The notes beneath the pieces were generated by a model. It was not told the origin of the DNA and made no database searches. It saw nothing but the letters and a program-made list of their open reading frames with translations. Source: DATAOG01 sp963798075 (GTDB lineage: Bacteria > Pseudomonadota > Alphaproteobacteria > Geminicoccales > Geminicoccaceae). From it: a stretch of 64,000 nucleotides of DNA. Location of the stretch: contig CAWCRU010000006.1 of NCBI GenBank assembly GCA_963798075.1, positions 62,001 through 126,000 on the forward strand. The letters are read 5' to 3'. Below, in pieces: positions 34,648 to 43,020 of the stretch; the stretch's first letter is position 1, and each line of letters starts with the position of its first letter. Position numbers and translations under genes: made by a program.

Positions 34648-35801
34648 CACATCACCACGATCTCGGCCTGCAAGGCGCCGGCCGCCTTGATCGCCTGCAG
34701 AATGCCGATCAGGTCGCGGGGTCCGACGCCGAGCGCGTTGAGGCCGGCGACCAGGTCCTGAAGGCTCACGCCGGCCTGCAGGACCACCATGTTGCGGTTG
34801 GCGCCCTCGTCGACCTGGACGCTGGTCCGCGGCACCACCACCGTGTCGCCTTCGGCGAGCGGATTGGGCTGCGAGACCTGCGGTGTCTCGGTCACCCGCA
34901 CGGTGAGGTTGCCCTGGGCGACCGCGACCTGAGAGATCCGGACGTTGTCGCCCATGACGATGATGCCGGACTGCTCGTCGATCAGGACCCGGGCCGGCTG
35001 GTCGGGCTCGACCGCGAGCTGCTCGACCTCGGTCAGCAGCGCAGCGGTCCGGCCCTGGTAGACCGCCGGTATGCTGAGGTTCACGGTCGCCGGGTCGATC
35101 GCCTGCGCGACCGGAGCGTGGAAGTGATCGTTGATCGCGCGCGCGATCCGCGCCGAGGTCGTGAAGTCGGGGTTGCGCAAGGCCAGGCGGACGCGCTTGA
35201 GCTGGTCGAGCTCGAAATCTACCTCGCGCTCGATGATGCCGCCGGCAGCGATCCGGGCCGAGGTCGGCACCCCCTTGGTCACGCTCTCGGCAGCGCCCTG
35301 GGCGACGAAACCGCCGATCGCGAGCTGACCTTGGCTGACTGCATAGATCTCGCCATCGGCGCCGTACAAGGGCGTGACCAGCAGAGTGCCGCCTTCCAGC
35401 GACTTGGCATCGCCCAGCGCGCTCACCGAGACGTCCAGATGCGAGCCCTGGCGGGCGAACGGCAGCAGGGTCGCGGTGACCATGACCGCGGCGACGTTCT
35501 TGGTCTTGAGATCCTGGCCGCGGGTGGCGACGCCGAGACGCTCCAGCATCGCCTCCAGGCTGCCGGCGGTGAAGGCCGAGTTGCGGAGCGAGTTGCCGGT
35601 GCCATTGAGGCCGACGACGAGGCCGTAGCCCACCAGCAGGTTGTCGCGGACGCCCTCGAAATCGCTGATGTCCTTGATTCGCGAGCTCGCCCCGGCCGGC
35701 GACCCGAAGGCCGCGGTCAACAGCAGGATCGCGAGCAGGACGCGGGGCGCCCGCTGGCCGGCAGCCGCGATCTGGTGGAGAAGGTGCAGGGCTCGTTCCA
35801 T
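34647..35801 (-). CDS. flgI: Flagellar P-ring protein FlgI
   Basis: A 384-residue protein with a signal peptide (VLLAILLLTAAFGSPAGAS). The mature protein begins SRIKDISDFEGVRDNLLVGYGLVVGLNGTGNS. The conserved end is LNALGVGPRDLIGILQAIKAAGALQAEIVVM. FlgI forms the periplasmic ring around the rod. The ATG at 35801 has AGAGGAA upstream and lies ~18 nt after the predicted sigma-54 start of transcription. It heads a seven-gene operon (flgI-flgJ-flgN-flgK-flgL-fliW-GT41). The frame stays open far upstream without meaning. Confidence 0.96.
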   Translation of the reverse strand: MERALHLLHQIAAAGQRAPRVLLAILLLTAAFGSPAGASSRIKDISDFEGVRDNLLVGYGLVVGLNGTGNSLRNSAFTAGSLEAMLERLGVATRGQDLKTKNVAAVMVTATLLPFARQGSHLDVSVSALGDAKSLEGGTLLVTPLYGADGEIYAVSQGQLAIGGFVAQGAAESVTKGVPTSARIAAGGIIEREVDFELDQLKRVRLALRNPDFTTSARIARAINDHFHAPVAQAIDPATVNLSIPAVYQGRTAALLTEVEQLAVEPDQPARVLIDEQSGIIVMGDNVRISQVAVAQGNLTVRVTETPQVSQPNPLAEGDTVVVPRTSVQVDEGANRNMVVLQAGVSLQDLVAGLNALGVGPRDLIGILQAIKAAGALQAEIVVM

Positions 35802-35830
35802 GCCGGCGGTTCCTCTGGGGCAGTCCCTTA

Positions 35831-35846
35831 GCGAGCACCGTGCCAA
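35831..35846 (-). promoter_or_regulatory. Sigma-54 promoter of the flgI operon
   Basis: Minus-strand TGGCACG-N4-TCGC. The -24 box is perfect and there is one mismatch in the -12 box. The predicted start of transcription is near 35819. Confidence 0.65.
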
Positions 35847-35911
35847 GCGCCCGAAAGCGCTGATCCTGGCCGGATTCCTCAAGGTGACGGCCCTCGGCGG
35901 CGGGCCCGGTC

Positions 35912-35926
35912 CGGCAAAGCTTGCCA
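35912..35926 (-). promoter_or_regulatory. FlbD-type (ftr-like) palindrome 1 upstream of flgI
   Basis: CGGCAAAGCTTGCCA, centred 100 bp upstream of the predicted start of transcription. Confidence 0.6.
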
Positions 35927-35932
35927 GGCGCC

Positions 35933-35947
35933 CGGCAAGTCTTGCCG
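35933..35947 (-). promoter_or_regulatory. FlbD-type (ftr-like) palindrome 2 upstream of flgI
   Basis: CGGCAAGTCTTGCCG, 21 bp (two turns) from palindrome 1 and 121 bp upstream of the predicted start of transcription. It could also affect the divergent fliX. Confidence 0.62.
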
Positions 35948-36007
35948 GCGAGTAACGGCTCGCGGGCGGCCGCGGCTGCCATTGAATGTCATCGCGCAGG
36001 CGTGCAG

Positions 36008-36023
36008 CTAACCGAGCGTTAAC
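36008..36023 (+). promoter_or_regulatory. CtrA-like box upstream of fliX
   Basis: CTAA-N7-TTAAC matches the CtrA pattern TTAA-N7-TTAA with one mismatch. It lies in the flgI/fliX divergent region, ~155 bp before the fliX start. Confidence 0.4.
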
Positions 36024-36176
36024 CATCACCGGAGCAGTGTCGGGCCCGCCAAGCCCCAGGGTCGACCGCCCGCCGGTCCGCCGGCGGTCAGGATGGTGAT
36101 GCGCGGTGCCGGGCCGGGACGCGCGGGCGCGCGGGCCGCGGCCGGGGATGGCTGAACATGGCGGCGCGAGGCAGCG

Positions 36177-36605
36177 ATGAAGATTACGGGTTCCGGGCCC
36201 ACCGCCGGGCCGAGCCAGCGGCGCAAGGTCTCGGGCCGTGGCGGCGATCACGCGGCGGCGCCTTTTGCCGAGCACGTCGGCACCAGGCCGTTGGCGAGCT
36301 CGGGCGTGGCTCCGAGCAAGCCGCTCGCGGCCCTCGAGGGCGTGCTCGCCGCCCAGGAGGTGCCCGATCCCTCCGACCAGCGCCGGCGCGCCGTCCGCCA
36401 CGGCCACAGCCTGCTGGCCGAGCTCCGCGAACTGCAGCTCGGTCTGGTCGAGGGCTGGGTCCCCGAGGGCACATTGCACCGCCTGGCCGGGTTGCTCGAC
36501 GGCCTGCGCCCGGCGGTCGAGGATCCCAAGCTCGATGCGTTGCTCGACGATCTCGAGCTGCGGGCCGCGGTCGAGCTGGCCAAGCTGCGTCGCAGGTCGG
36601 CGTGA
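36177..36605 (+). CDS. fliX: Flagellar assembly regulator FliX
   Basis: A 142-residue protein. The N-terminal MKITGSGPTAGPSQRRK and the helical C-terminal half QRRRAVRHGHSLLAELRELQLGLVEGWVP are characteristic of FliX. In Caulobacter FliX couples class II basal-body assembly to the transcription factor FlbD, and its gene is divergent from flgI, exactly as here. This supports reading the nearby CGGCA..TGCCG palindromes as FlbD sites. The ATG at 36177 is the only start that gives the family N-terminus. Confidence 0.85.
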   Translation: MKITGSGPTAGPSQRRKVSGRGGDHAAAPFAEHVGTRPLASSGVAPSKPLAALEGVLAAQEVPDPSDQRRRAVRHGHSLLAELRELQLGLVEGWVPEGTLHRLAGLLDGLRPAVEDPKLDALLDDLELRAAVELAKLRRRSA

Positions 36606-36709
36606 GCACTCGCGAGCGCGGCGGGCCGGCATGATCGCCCGCGGGATTGGCGCCCGCGCCGCTTTGGCGCATAGTCGCCGGCAGTGGCAACCCTTGAGGG
36701 CCACGGCCG

Positions 36710-37276
36710 ATGTCTCGGAGGCTGTTTGCACTGCTGGCGGCGGTCTGGCTGGCGCAGGCCGGCATGGCGCCCGGAGCGCTGCACGCGGACCAGCGGGATG
36801 CCCGCCTGGCATCTCTGTTCGCTCGTCTCCAGACCACCTCGAGCGCGCCCGAGGCCGAGGGGATCGAGCAGCGCATCTGGCAGATCTGGGGCGAGTCCGA
36901 CGACGCAGAGGTCGGCCAGCTGCTCCAGGAGGGCGTGGTCGCGATGGCGGCCGGCCAATATCAGGTGGCGCTCGAGCGCTTCGATCGCCTGGTCGCGGCG
37001 GTTCCGGACTTCGCCGAGGGCTGGAACAAGCGCGCGACCGTGTACTATCTGATGGGCAACTATCCGGCTTCGGTGCTCGACATCAAGCGGACGCTCGAGC
37101 TGGAGCCGCGTCATTTCGGCGCCCTGTCCGGGCTCGGTCTGATCTACGACGCCATCGACGAGCCCGCGGCCGCCTTGCGCAGCTTCGAGGCGGCGGTCGC
37201 GATCAATCCCCACCTCGAAACCACGAAAGAGCGGATCAAGGAGCTCCGTCGCCAGCTCGGCGGTCGCCCGACCTGA
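36710..37276 (+). CDS. TPR protein, exported
   Basis: A 188-residue protein. A signal peptide (LFALLAAVWLAQAGMAPGALHAD) precedes about three TPR units between residues ~70 and 180: EVGQLLQEGVVAMAAGQYQVALERFDRLV, PDFAEGWNKRATVYYLMGNYPASVLDIKRTLELEP and HFGALSGLGLIYDAI. A periplasmic scaffold role is likely. The partner is unknown. It lies between fliX and the lipid-transport operon, 103 bp before mlaE, and may be transcribed with either. Confidence 0.78.
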   Translation: MSRRLFALLAAVWLAQAGMAPGALHADQRDARLASLFARLQTTSSAPEAEGIEQRIWQIWGESDDAEVGQLLQEGVVAMAAGQYQVALERFDRLVAAVPDFAEGWNKRATVYYLMGNYPASVLDIKRTLELEPRHFGALSGLGLIYDAIDEPAAALRSFEAAVAINPHLETTKERIKELRRQLGGRPT

Positions 37277-37379
37277 GCCGCCGCCGGTCGCTGCGGCCGG
37301 CCGCGGGCAGCCCGCGGCCGGCGGCCCGGCGCCTGGTCCGGCGCGCGGCCACCGGCGGGGTCGCCGGGCGGCGCGATCC

Positions 37380-38522
37380 ATGGTGACGGCGGCGGGCTGG
37401 CTGACCGGCGCGCGCGAGCGCGATCGCCTGCGGATCGAGGCGGGCGGCGCCTGGACCCTCGAGGGGCTGGCGCGGCTCGATGCGGCGCGTCAGACCGTCC
37501 TGGTGGCCGCCGGCGGCGACCCCGGCGAGGCCTGCATCGATGGCGGCGCGCTCGACGCCCTGGACACCGCGGGCGCGTGGCTGCTCTACCGGCTCGAGCG
37601 CAACCTGCAGAGCCTCGGCTGGCGGGTCGATCTGGCCGGGCTGCGCGCCGGCCATACGGCGCTGGTTGCCGACATCCGCAGGCTCGAGCCGCAGGCCCCG
37701 GCCCGGGCCGCCGAGGTCAATCCCTTCGTCCGCGTGCTGGCCGAGCTCGGCCGCGACACGCTCTCGGCCGGCGCCGAGGCGGCCCGGCTGTTGTCGTTCT
37801 ACGGCCGGATGGTGCTGACCCTCGCCCGGATCCTGGTGCAGCCGACGCGGCTGCGGCTGACCTCGCTGACCCACCACCTCGAGAAGACCTGCCTCGACGC
37901 GCTGCCGATCGTGGGCCTGATCGCCTTCCTGATCGGCGTGGTGATGGCCTACCAGGGGGCGGACCAGCTTCGCCGGTTCGGCGCCGAGATCTTCACGGTC
38001 AACCTGCTCGGCATCTCGATCCTGCGCGAGATCGCGATCCTTCTGACCGCGATCGTGGTCGCGGGCCGCTCAGGGAGCGCATTCACGGCGCAGATCGGCA
38101 CGATGAAGGTCAACCAGGAGGTCGATGCGCTGCGCGCCCTCGGGCTCGACCCGATCGAGGTCCTGGTCCTGCCGCGGGTGCTGGCGCTGATGATCGCCCT
38201 GCCGCTGCTCGCGTTCTTCGCCGACGTCCTGGCCCTGCTTGGCGGCGGCCTGATGTGCGCCGCCTCGCTCGGCATCGCGCCCGCTCAGTTCCTCAATCAG
38301 CTGGGCAAGGCGATCACCTTGCAGACCTTTCTGGTCGGCGTCTGCAAGGCGCCGGTGTTCGCTTTCGTGATCGCGATAGTCGGCTGCTACGAGGGCCTGA
38401 GCGTCAGCGGCAGCGCCGAGAGCGTCGGACGGATGACGACGCGCTCGGTGGTCGTCGGCATCTTTCTGGTGATCGTCTTCGATGCGATGTTCTCGATCCT
38501 GTTCTCTTACCTGCGCGTGTGA
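37380..38522 (+). CDS. mlaE: MlaE-type permease with N-terminal STAS domain
   Basis: A 380-residue protein. Residues ~15-110 form a STAS-like domain (AWTLEGLARLDAAR; GALDALDTAGAWLLYRL), the equivalent of MlaB fused in cis. The MlaE permease domain follows with ~5 membrane helices and the conserved AFLIGVVMAYQGADQLRRFGAE, AGRSGSAFTAQIGTMKVNQEVDALRALGLDPI. It is the membrane part of an MCE transporter that moves phospholipids between the membranes. The stop overlaps the mlaF GTG. Confidence 0.92.
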   Translation: MVTAAGWLTGARERDRLRIEAGGAWTLEGLARLDAARQTVLVAAGGDPGEACIDGGALDALDTAGAWLLYRLERNLQSLGWRVDLAGLRAGHTALVADIRRLEPQAPARAAEVNPFVRVLAELGRDTLSAGAEAARLLSFYGRMVLTLARILVQPTRLRLTSLTHHLEKTCLDALPIVGLIAFLIGVVMAYQGADQLRRFGAEIFTVNLLGISILREIAILLTAIVVAGRSGSAFTAQIGTMKVNQEVDALRALGLDPIEVLVLPRVLALMIALPLLAFFADVLALLGGGLMCAASLGIAPAQFLNQLGKAITLQTFLVGVCKAPVFAFVIAIVGCYEGLSVSGSAESVGRMTTRSVVVGIFLVIVFDAMFSILFSYLRV

Positions 38523-39304
38523 CCGCTTTGACCGAGCCAGCCGCCATCCGCGTCCGCAACCTGCGCACCCGCTTCGGCACGCAGGTGATTTACGACGACC
38601 TCGACCTCGAGGTCCGGCGCGGTGAGGTGTTTGGTATCGTCGGCGGCTCGGGGACCGGCAAGTCGGTGCTGCTGCGCACCCTTTTGGGTCTGCAGCGACC
38701 CCAGGGCGGGCGCATCGAGGTGCTCGGTCAGGAGCTCGAGCGGCTAAGCGATGCCGCCCGTCGGGCGCTGCAGGCGCGCCAGGGGGTGCTGTTCCAGGAC
38801 GGGGCGCTGTTCAGCTCCTTGACCGTCGGCCAGAACATCCAGACGCCGTTGCGCGAGCGCTTGCAGCTGCCGGCCGGGTTGCTCGATCAGATCGCGGGGC
38901 TGAAGCTCGCGCTGGTCGGCCTGCCGGTCGAAGCCTGCCACAAATATCCGGCCGAGCTGTCCGGCGGCATGCGCAAGCGGGCCGGGCTCGCCCGCGCTCT
39001 GGCGCTCGACCCGGAGATCCTTTTCCTCGACGAGCCGACCGCCGGTCTCGATCCGATCGGTGCGGCCGACTTCGACCGGCTGATCTCGGGCCTGCAACGG
39101 AGCCTCGGCCTGACCGTGGTCATGGTGACCCACGATCTGGATTCCCTGCTCGCGATCTGCGATCGGGTGGCAGCGCTGGTCGACAAGCGCGCAATGATTG
39201 GTACTTTGGACGCGCTGTACAACCTGGATCATCCATGGCTGCGGGCCTATTTCCACGGGCCGCGCGGGCGCGCCGCCGCGCGGTCGATCGCTCGGGAGGC
39301 CTAG
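38519..39304 (+). CDS. mlaF: MlaF-type ABC transporter ATP-binding protein
   Basis: A 261-residue ATPase. Walker A GGSGTGKSVLLRTLLG, Q-loop LFQDGALFSSLTVGQN, signature LSGGMRKRAGLARAL, Walker B EILFLDEPTAGLDPI, and the switch His in VVMVTHDLDS are all present. The GTG start overlaps the mlaE stop (GTGA). It powers the lipid transport complex with MlaE. Its frame is open long before the start because of the high GC. Confidence 0.93.
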   Translation: MTALTEPAAIRVRNLRTRFGTQVIYDDLDLEVRRGEVFGIVGGSGTGKSVLLRTLLGLQRPQGGRIEVLGQELERLSDAARRALQARQGVLFQDGALFSSLTVGQNIQTPLRERLQLPAGLLDQIAGLKLALVGLPVEACHKYPAELSGGMRKRAGLARALALDPEILFLDEPTAGLDPIGAADFDRLISGLQRSLGLTVVMVTHDLDSLLAICDRVAALVDKRAMIGTLDALYNLDHPWLRAYFHGPRGRAAARSIAREA

Positions 39305-40276
39305 ATGGAGATTCGTGCCAGCTATCTGCTCGTCGGCACCGTCGTCCTCGCCTTGATCGCCGGCTTGGCCGGGTTCAGCGTCTGGCTGGTCAAAACGGAT
39401 GGCGACCGCCTGGAAGCGCGCTACCAGATCGCCTTCACCGGCACGGTCAGCGGCCTGCAGGAGGGCAGCCCGGTCCTCTACCGCGGCATTCCGGTCGGCC
39501 GGGTCGCCGACATTCGGATTGATCCCGCTGACGTCGAGACGGTGCTGGTCGCGGTCGAGATCGACCGGCGCACGCCGATCAAGGCGGACACGATCGCGAC
39601 CCTCGAGATGCAGGGCATCACCGGGATCGCCTATGTGCAGCTCGCGGGCGGCAGCCAGGCGAGCGCCCGGCTCGATCCGAGCGCCCAGCCGCCGCCGCGG
39701 ATCCCGTCGCGCCGGTCGGCCATGGAGCGGGTGTTCGAGTCGACGCCCGAGCTGCTGGGGCGCGCGGTCGCCTTGGCCGAGCGCCTGACCCGGCTGTTCG
39801 AGGACGGAAACCTCGACGCGGTCGCCGGCACGCTGCGTCATCTCGAGACCTTCACCGCCGCGCTCGCCAAGCACACCGGCCAGGTCGACGCGCTGCTGGC
39901 CGGTGCCACCGACGCGACCCGTGAGGTCGAGGGGATGTCCACGGCGATGAAGGCATTGATGGGCGATCTTCGCCAGCTGACCGGGCATGTCGATCAGCGG
40001 GTCGAGGTGCTGAGCGGCGATTTGGCGGCTGCTCTCGGCGAGGTGCGCGGCGCGGCCGCCAAGGTCGGCGGCGCCGCGGACCGGTTCGACAGCCTGATCG
40101 GAACCGTGGATCAACCTCTGGATGATTTTGCCAATACCGGCCTCTATGATTTCAGCCAGTTGGCCGGCGAGACCCGCCAGCTGATCGCGGCCCTCAGCCG
40201 CATCACCAAGGAGTTCGAGCGCGACCCGGCCGGCTTTTTGATCGGCCGCAGCAGCAAGGGATTCGAAACCCAATGA
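39305..40276 (+). CDS. mlaD: MlaD family MCE protein
   Basis: A 323-residue protein. One N-terminal membrane anchor (LVGTVVLALIAGLAGFSVWLV) leads into the MCE domain (~40-120): YQIAFTGTVSGLQEGSPVLYRGIPVGRVADI. A long helical C-terminal part (~150-310) probably forms the lipid conduit or binds the auxiliary lipoprotein. It begins directly after the mlaF TAG and overlaps the following gene by ATGA. Confidence 0.92.
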   Translation: MEIRASYLLVGTVVLALIAGLAGFSVWLVKTDGDRLEARYQIAFTGTVSGLQEGSPVLYRGIPVGRVADIRIDPADVETVLVAVEIDRRTPIKADTIATLEMQGITGIAYVQLAGGSQASARLDPSAQPPPRIPSRRSAMERVFESTPELLGRAVALAERLTRLFEDGNLDAVAGTLRHLETFTAALAKHTGQVDALLAGATDATREVEGMSTAMKALMGDLRQLTGHVDQRVEVLSGDLAAALGEVRGAAAKVGGAADRFDSLIGTVDQPLDDFANTGLYDFSQLAGETRQLIAALSRITKEFERDPAGFLIGRSSKGFETQ

Positions 40277-40911
40277 AGCCGTCGTCGCCTGGTCGGGCGC
40301 TGGTCGTGGCCGGGTGTCTGGCGCTCGGAGCCTGCGCCGCCGCCCTCGACCTCGCCAGCCCCGATCCGCCCCGGCTCTATGAGCTGACCCCGAAGAGCAC
40401 CTTCGCCGACGATCTGCCGGAGGTCGACGCGAGGCTCAATGTCGAGGTGCCGACGGCGACCGCGGGCTTGAGCAACGCCCGGATTGCGCTCCGGCCGACG
40501 CCCACGACGCTCGAATACTACGCGCACGCGAGCTGGATCGACGTCGTCCCCATCATGGTCCAGAGCCTGCTGCTCGAGTCACTGGACAACGCCGGCAAGA
40601 TCGACGTGCTCGGCCGCGGCGTGGTGGGCGTCCGCGCCGAATACGCGCTCCTGATCCACATCCGGGAATTTCAGGCCGAGTACGACGGCGCCGGGGCTCC
40701 CAAAATCCGCGTCCGCCTGCAGGCGCGCCTCGTGCGCCTGCCGCGGCGCATCTCGCTCGGCACCACCTCCGACGAGTTCGTGGTGCAGGCCGAGGACACG
40801 TCCATGCCGGCGATCGTGCGGGCGTTCGACGAGGCCTTCGGCAAGGCGACCAGGCGCCTGGTCGAGTGGACGATCCGGCAGAGCGCGAGCGCCGAGACGG
40901 CGCACAGCTGA
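40273..40911 (+). CDS. ABC-type transport auxiliary lipoprotein (PqiC/DUF330 type)
   Basis: A 212-residue lipoprotein with lipobox LALGAC (Cys ~20). The ABC_trans_aux/PqiC pattern is seen in RLYELTPKSTFADDLP, RIALRPTPTTLEYYAHASWIDVVPIMVQSLLLESLDNAGKI and ALLIHIREFQAEY. It probably anchors at the outer membrane and docks the MCE tube. It is last in the mla operon. No mlaC or mlaA gene is in the window. Confidence 0.87.
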   Translation: MKPSSPGRALVVAGCLALGACAAALDLASPDPPRLYELTPKSTFADDLPEVDARLNVEVPTATAGLSNARIALRPTPTTLEYYAHASWIDVVPIMVQSLLLESLDNAGKIDVLGRGVVGVRAEYALLIHIREFQAEYDGAGAPKIRVRLQARLVRLPRRISLGTTSDEFVVQAEDTSMPAIVRAFDEAFGKATRRLVEWTIRQSASAETAHS

Positions 40912-41404
40912 GCCCCAGCACCGGCGCAGCTGCGGCGAAGATGCCACGGGGTTCGTGCGCGCGACGCCCATCCCCAGCCCAGACCCTCGATGGCGCCGTC
41001 GACCTCGCCTCCCGATTCTCCCCCGCCATCGAGCCCGGCGACCCCGCCGCCCCGGCCACGCCAACGATCAAAAATGCCTGCCAGCTCGCCGTCGACCAAC
41101 CGAGGCGCATGGCTCGATCGATCGCCATCGGCGACCACACCGGGCGCCTTCCTGCCGGCGCCCGCTCCGGCCGGGAATCGTCGGCGAGCGCATGCAGTTC
41201 CCGCCGATCGCTGCCGGTGACGCTCTCGGATGACCAGCAGGGTGATCGAGACCAGCGCGATCATGGTCAGGATGCTGGCGACCAGATGCAGGATCTTTGA
41301 GCCCCTGCTGATGGCGCGCCGATCTTCGTGCCCGGCCCCCGCAGGGCCGTGATCGCCGAAACGGAAGCCGCCGATCCGGGTCCAGCCGCTCGCGCGTGCG
41401 GTGA
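40912..41404. other. Gene-poor stretch beside the transposase remnant
   Basis: No recognisable gene. On the minus strand around 41215-41300 a hydrophobic stretch (ILHLVASILTMIALVSITLLVI) is encoded without a convincing start, then runs into low-complexity Arg/Gly sequence. It may be residue of a lost membrane protein gene. Confidence 0.4.
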
Positions 41405-41782
41405 CGTGGCAGGCCGCCGACCTCGGATCGAGCGCGGCCAGCTTGCCGAGCCCGAGACGGCGCAAGATGCCGCCGAGCGTCGGGACCGGCATGCCCGGCT
41501 GGCGCGCGATCGCCGGGCCGCTCAGGCGCTGGCGCCGCCGGCGCTCGATCTCAGCCACGCACGCGGCCGGCACCCGGTGTCGACAATGCCTCGACGCCGA
41601 ACTCCGGTCGACCAGGGCCCCCTGCCGCCGGCCCGTTGGCGCGCGAGCCAGCGGTAAGCCTGGCGCTCCGACAGTCCCGCCGCGCCGGCCGCCGATCCGA
41701 CCGGCCAACCCTGTTCCAAGATCCGCTGCACCGGCAGGGGTCGACCTTGCGGCGTCAAACGCGCATTGTTGTGCATGTTCAT
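41405..41782 (-). pseudogene. IS481-family transposase, N-terminal fragment
   Basis: The start MNMHNNARLTPQGRPLPVQRIL and the HTH GAAGLSERQAYRWLARQRAGG are in one frame. A single missing base in the G-run near 41630 shifts to LVDRSSASRHCRHRVPAA, IERRRRQRLSGPAIARQPGMP and LRRLGLGKLAALDPR. This is the N-terminal ~115 residues of an IS481 transposase. The DDE catalytic domain is absent after ~41405. It is a dead remnant, and no clear terminal inverted repeats were found. Confidence 0.8.
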
Positions 41783-41804
41783 CCGGGTGATCTGCCGCCC
41801 AGAC

Positions 41805-41827
41805 CTGCGACTTGTGGCAGGTCGCAG
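41805..41827. repeat. Small inverted repeat upstream of the transposase remnant
   Basis: CTGCGAC and GTCGCAG are separated by 9 bp, between the transposase start and the dehydrogenase stop. It may be the tail end of the dehydrogenase transcript or part of the old IS end. Confidence 0.35.
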
Positions 41828-41871
41828 CCTGACTGGCCCTCCGGGATGAACGACCCTCGTGGGAACCGCAG

Positions 41872-42858
41872 CTAGAGCATGCTCGGCAGGACGCGGTCGG
41901 GCGGGCGGTGGCCGTCGACGAAGGTCTTGATGTTGATCACGACCTTCTCGCCCATGTCGATCCGCCCCTCGATGGTCGCCGATCCCATGTGCGGCAGGAG
42001 CACGACGTTGTCGAGCTCGCGCAGCTTCGGATTGATCGCCGGTTCGTGCTCGAACACGTCGAGGCCGGCGCCGGCGATCTCCTTGTTGCGCAGCATGCGC
42101 GCCAGGGCGGCCTCGTCGATGACCTCGCCGCGCGAGGTGTTGACGATGATCGCATCCTGCCGCATCAGCTTGAGGCGGCGCGCCGACAGCAGATGGAAGG
42201 TCGCAGGCGTATGCGGGCAGTTGACGCTGATGATGTCCATCCGGGCGATCATCTGATCGAGGCTCTCCCAATGGGTCGCCTCGAGCTCGTTCTCGAGCGC
42301 GTCGGGCAAACGCCGCCGGTTGTGATAGTGGATCGCGAGGCCGAAGCCACGCGCCCGGCGCGCGACCGCGCTCCCGATCCGGCCCATGCCGAGGATGCCG
42401 AGGCGCTTGCCGGTGATCCGGTGGCCGAGCATCGAGGTCGGGCGCCAGCCGCCCCACTCGCCGGAGCGGGCGAGCCTCTCGCCCTCGACCAGGCGGCGCG
42501 CCACCGCGAGGATCAGGGCCATGGTCATGTCGGCGGTGTCCTCAGTCAGGACGCCCGGCGTGTTGGTGACGGCAATGCCGCGGGCATAGGCGGCCTCGAC
42601 GTCGATGTGGTCGACGCCGGTGCCATAGTTGGCGATCAGGCGGAGGTTCGGGTTGGCATGCGCGAGCACGCTGCTGGTGATCCGATCGGTCACCGTCGGG
42701 ACCAGGATCTCCGCGGCCTGGACCGCCTCGATCAGCTCGGCTTTGGTCCAGGGCGTGTCGCTCTCGTTGAGCCGTGTGTCGAACAGCTCCATCATCCGGG
42801 TCTCGATCACCTCGGGCAACTTGCGGGTGACGACGACCAGTGGCTTTCTCCGCACCAT
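41872..42858 (-). CDS. D-isomer 2-hydroxyacid dehydrogenase (glyoxylate/hydroxypyruvate reductase type)
   Basis: A 328-residue NAD(P)-dependent enzyme. The Rossmann motif is GKRLGILGMGRIGSAVARRARGFG. The catalytic Arg, Glu and His are in NTSRGEVIDEAAL, GAGLDVFEHEP and LPHMGSAT. The N-terminal substrate half has NYGTGVDHIDVEAAYARGIAVTNTPGVLTEDTAD. It best fits GyaR-type D-glycerate dehydrogenase, which reduces glyoxylate or hydroxypyruvate. The ATG at 42858 matches the family length; the open frame upstream is not coding. Confidence 0.92.
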   Translation of the reverse strand: MVRRKPLVVVTRKLPEVIETRMMELFDTRLNESDTPWTKAELIEAVQAAEILVPTVTDRITSSVLAHANPNLRLIANYGTGVDHIDVEAAYARGIAVTNTPGVLTEDTADMTMALILAVARRLVEGERLARSGEWGGWRPTSMLGHRITGKRLGILGMGRIGSAVARRARGFGLAIHYHNRRRLPDALENELEATHWESLDQMIARMDIISVNCPHTPATFHLLSARRLKLMRQDAIIVNTSRGEVIDEAALARMLRNKEIAGAGLDVFEHEPAINPKLRELDNVVLLPHMGSATIEGRIDMGEKVVINIKTFVDGHRPPDRVLPSML

Positions 42859-43020
42859 CGCGCTGCCTCCGCCCACGGGCCGGGTCGATGCCGCCGCCAT
42901 GCCTAGCAGAACTGGCCGCTCACCTGAAGCGGCAACCGGCAGCGCCGCAAAGCGCGCTTGCAGGCGCGCCTCGGGGCGGGCTAACCCTGGAGGCGACGAC
43001 AGGGAAGGGACGCGCAATCG

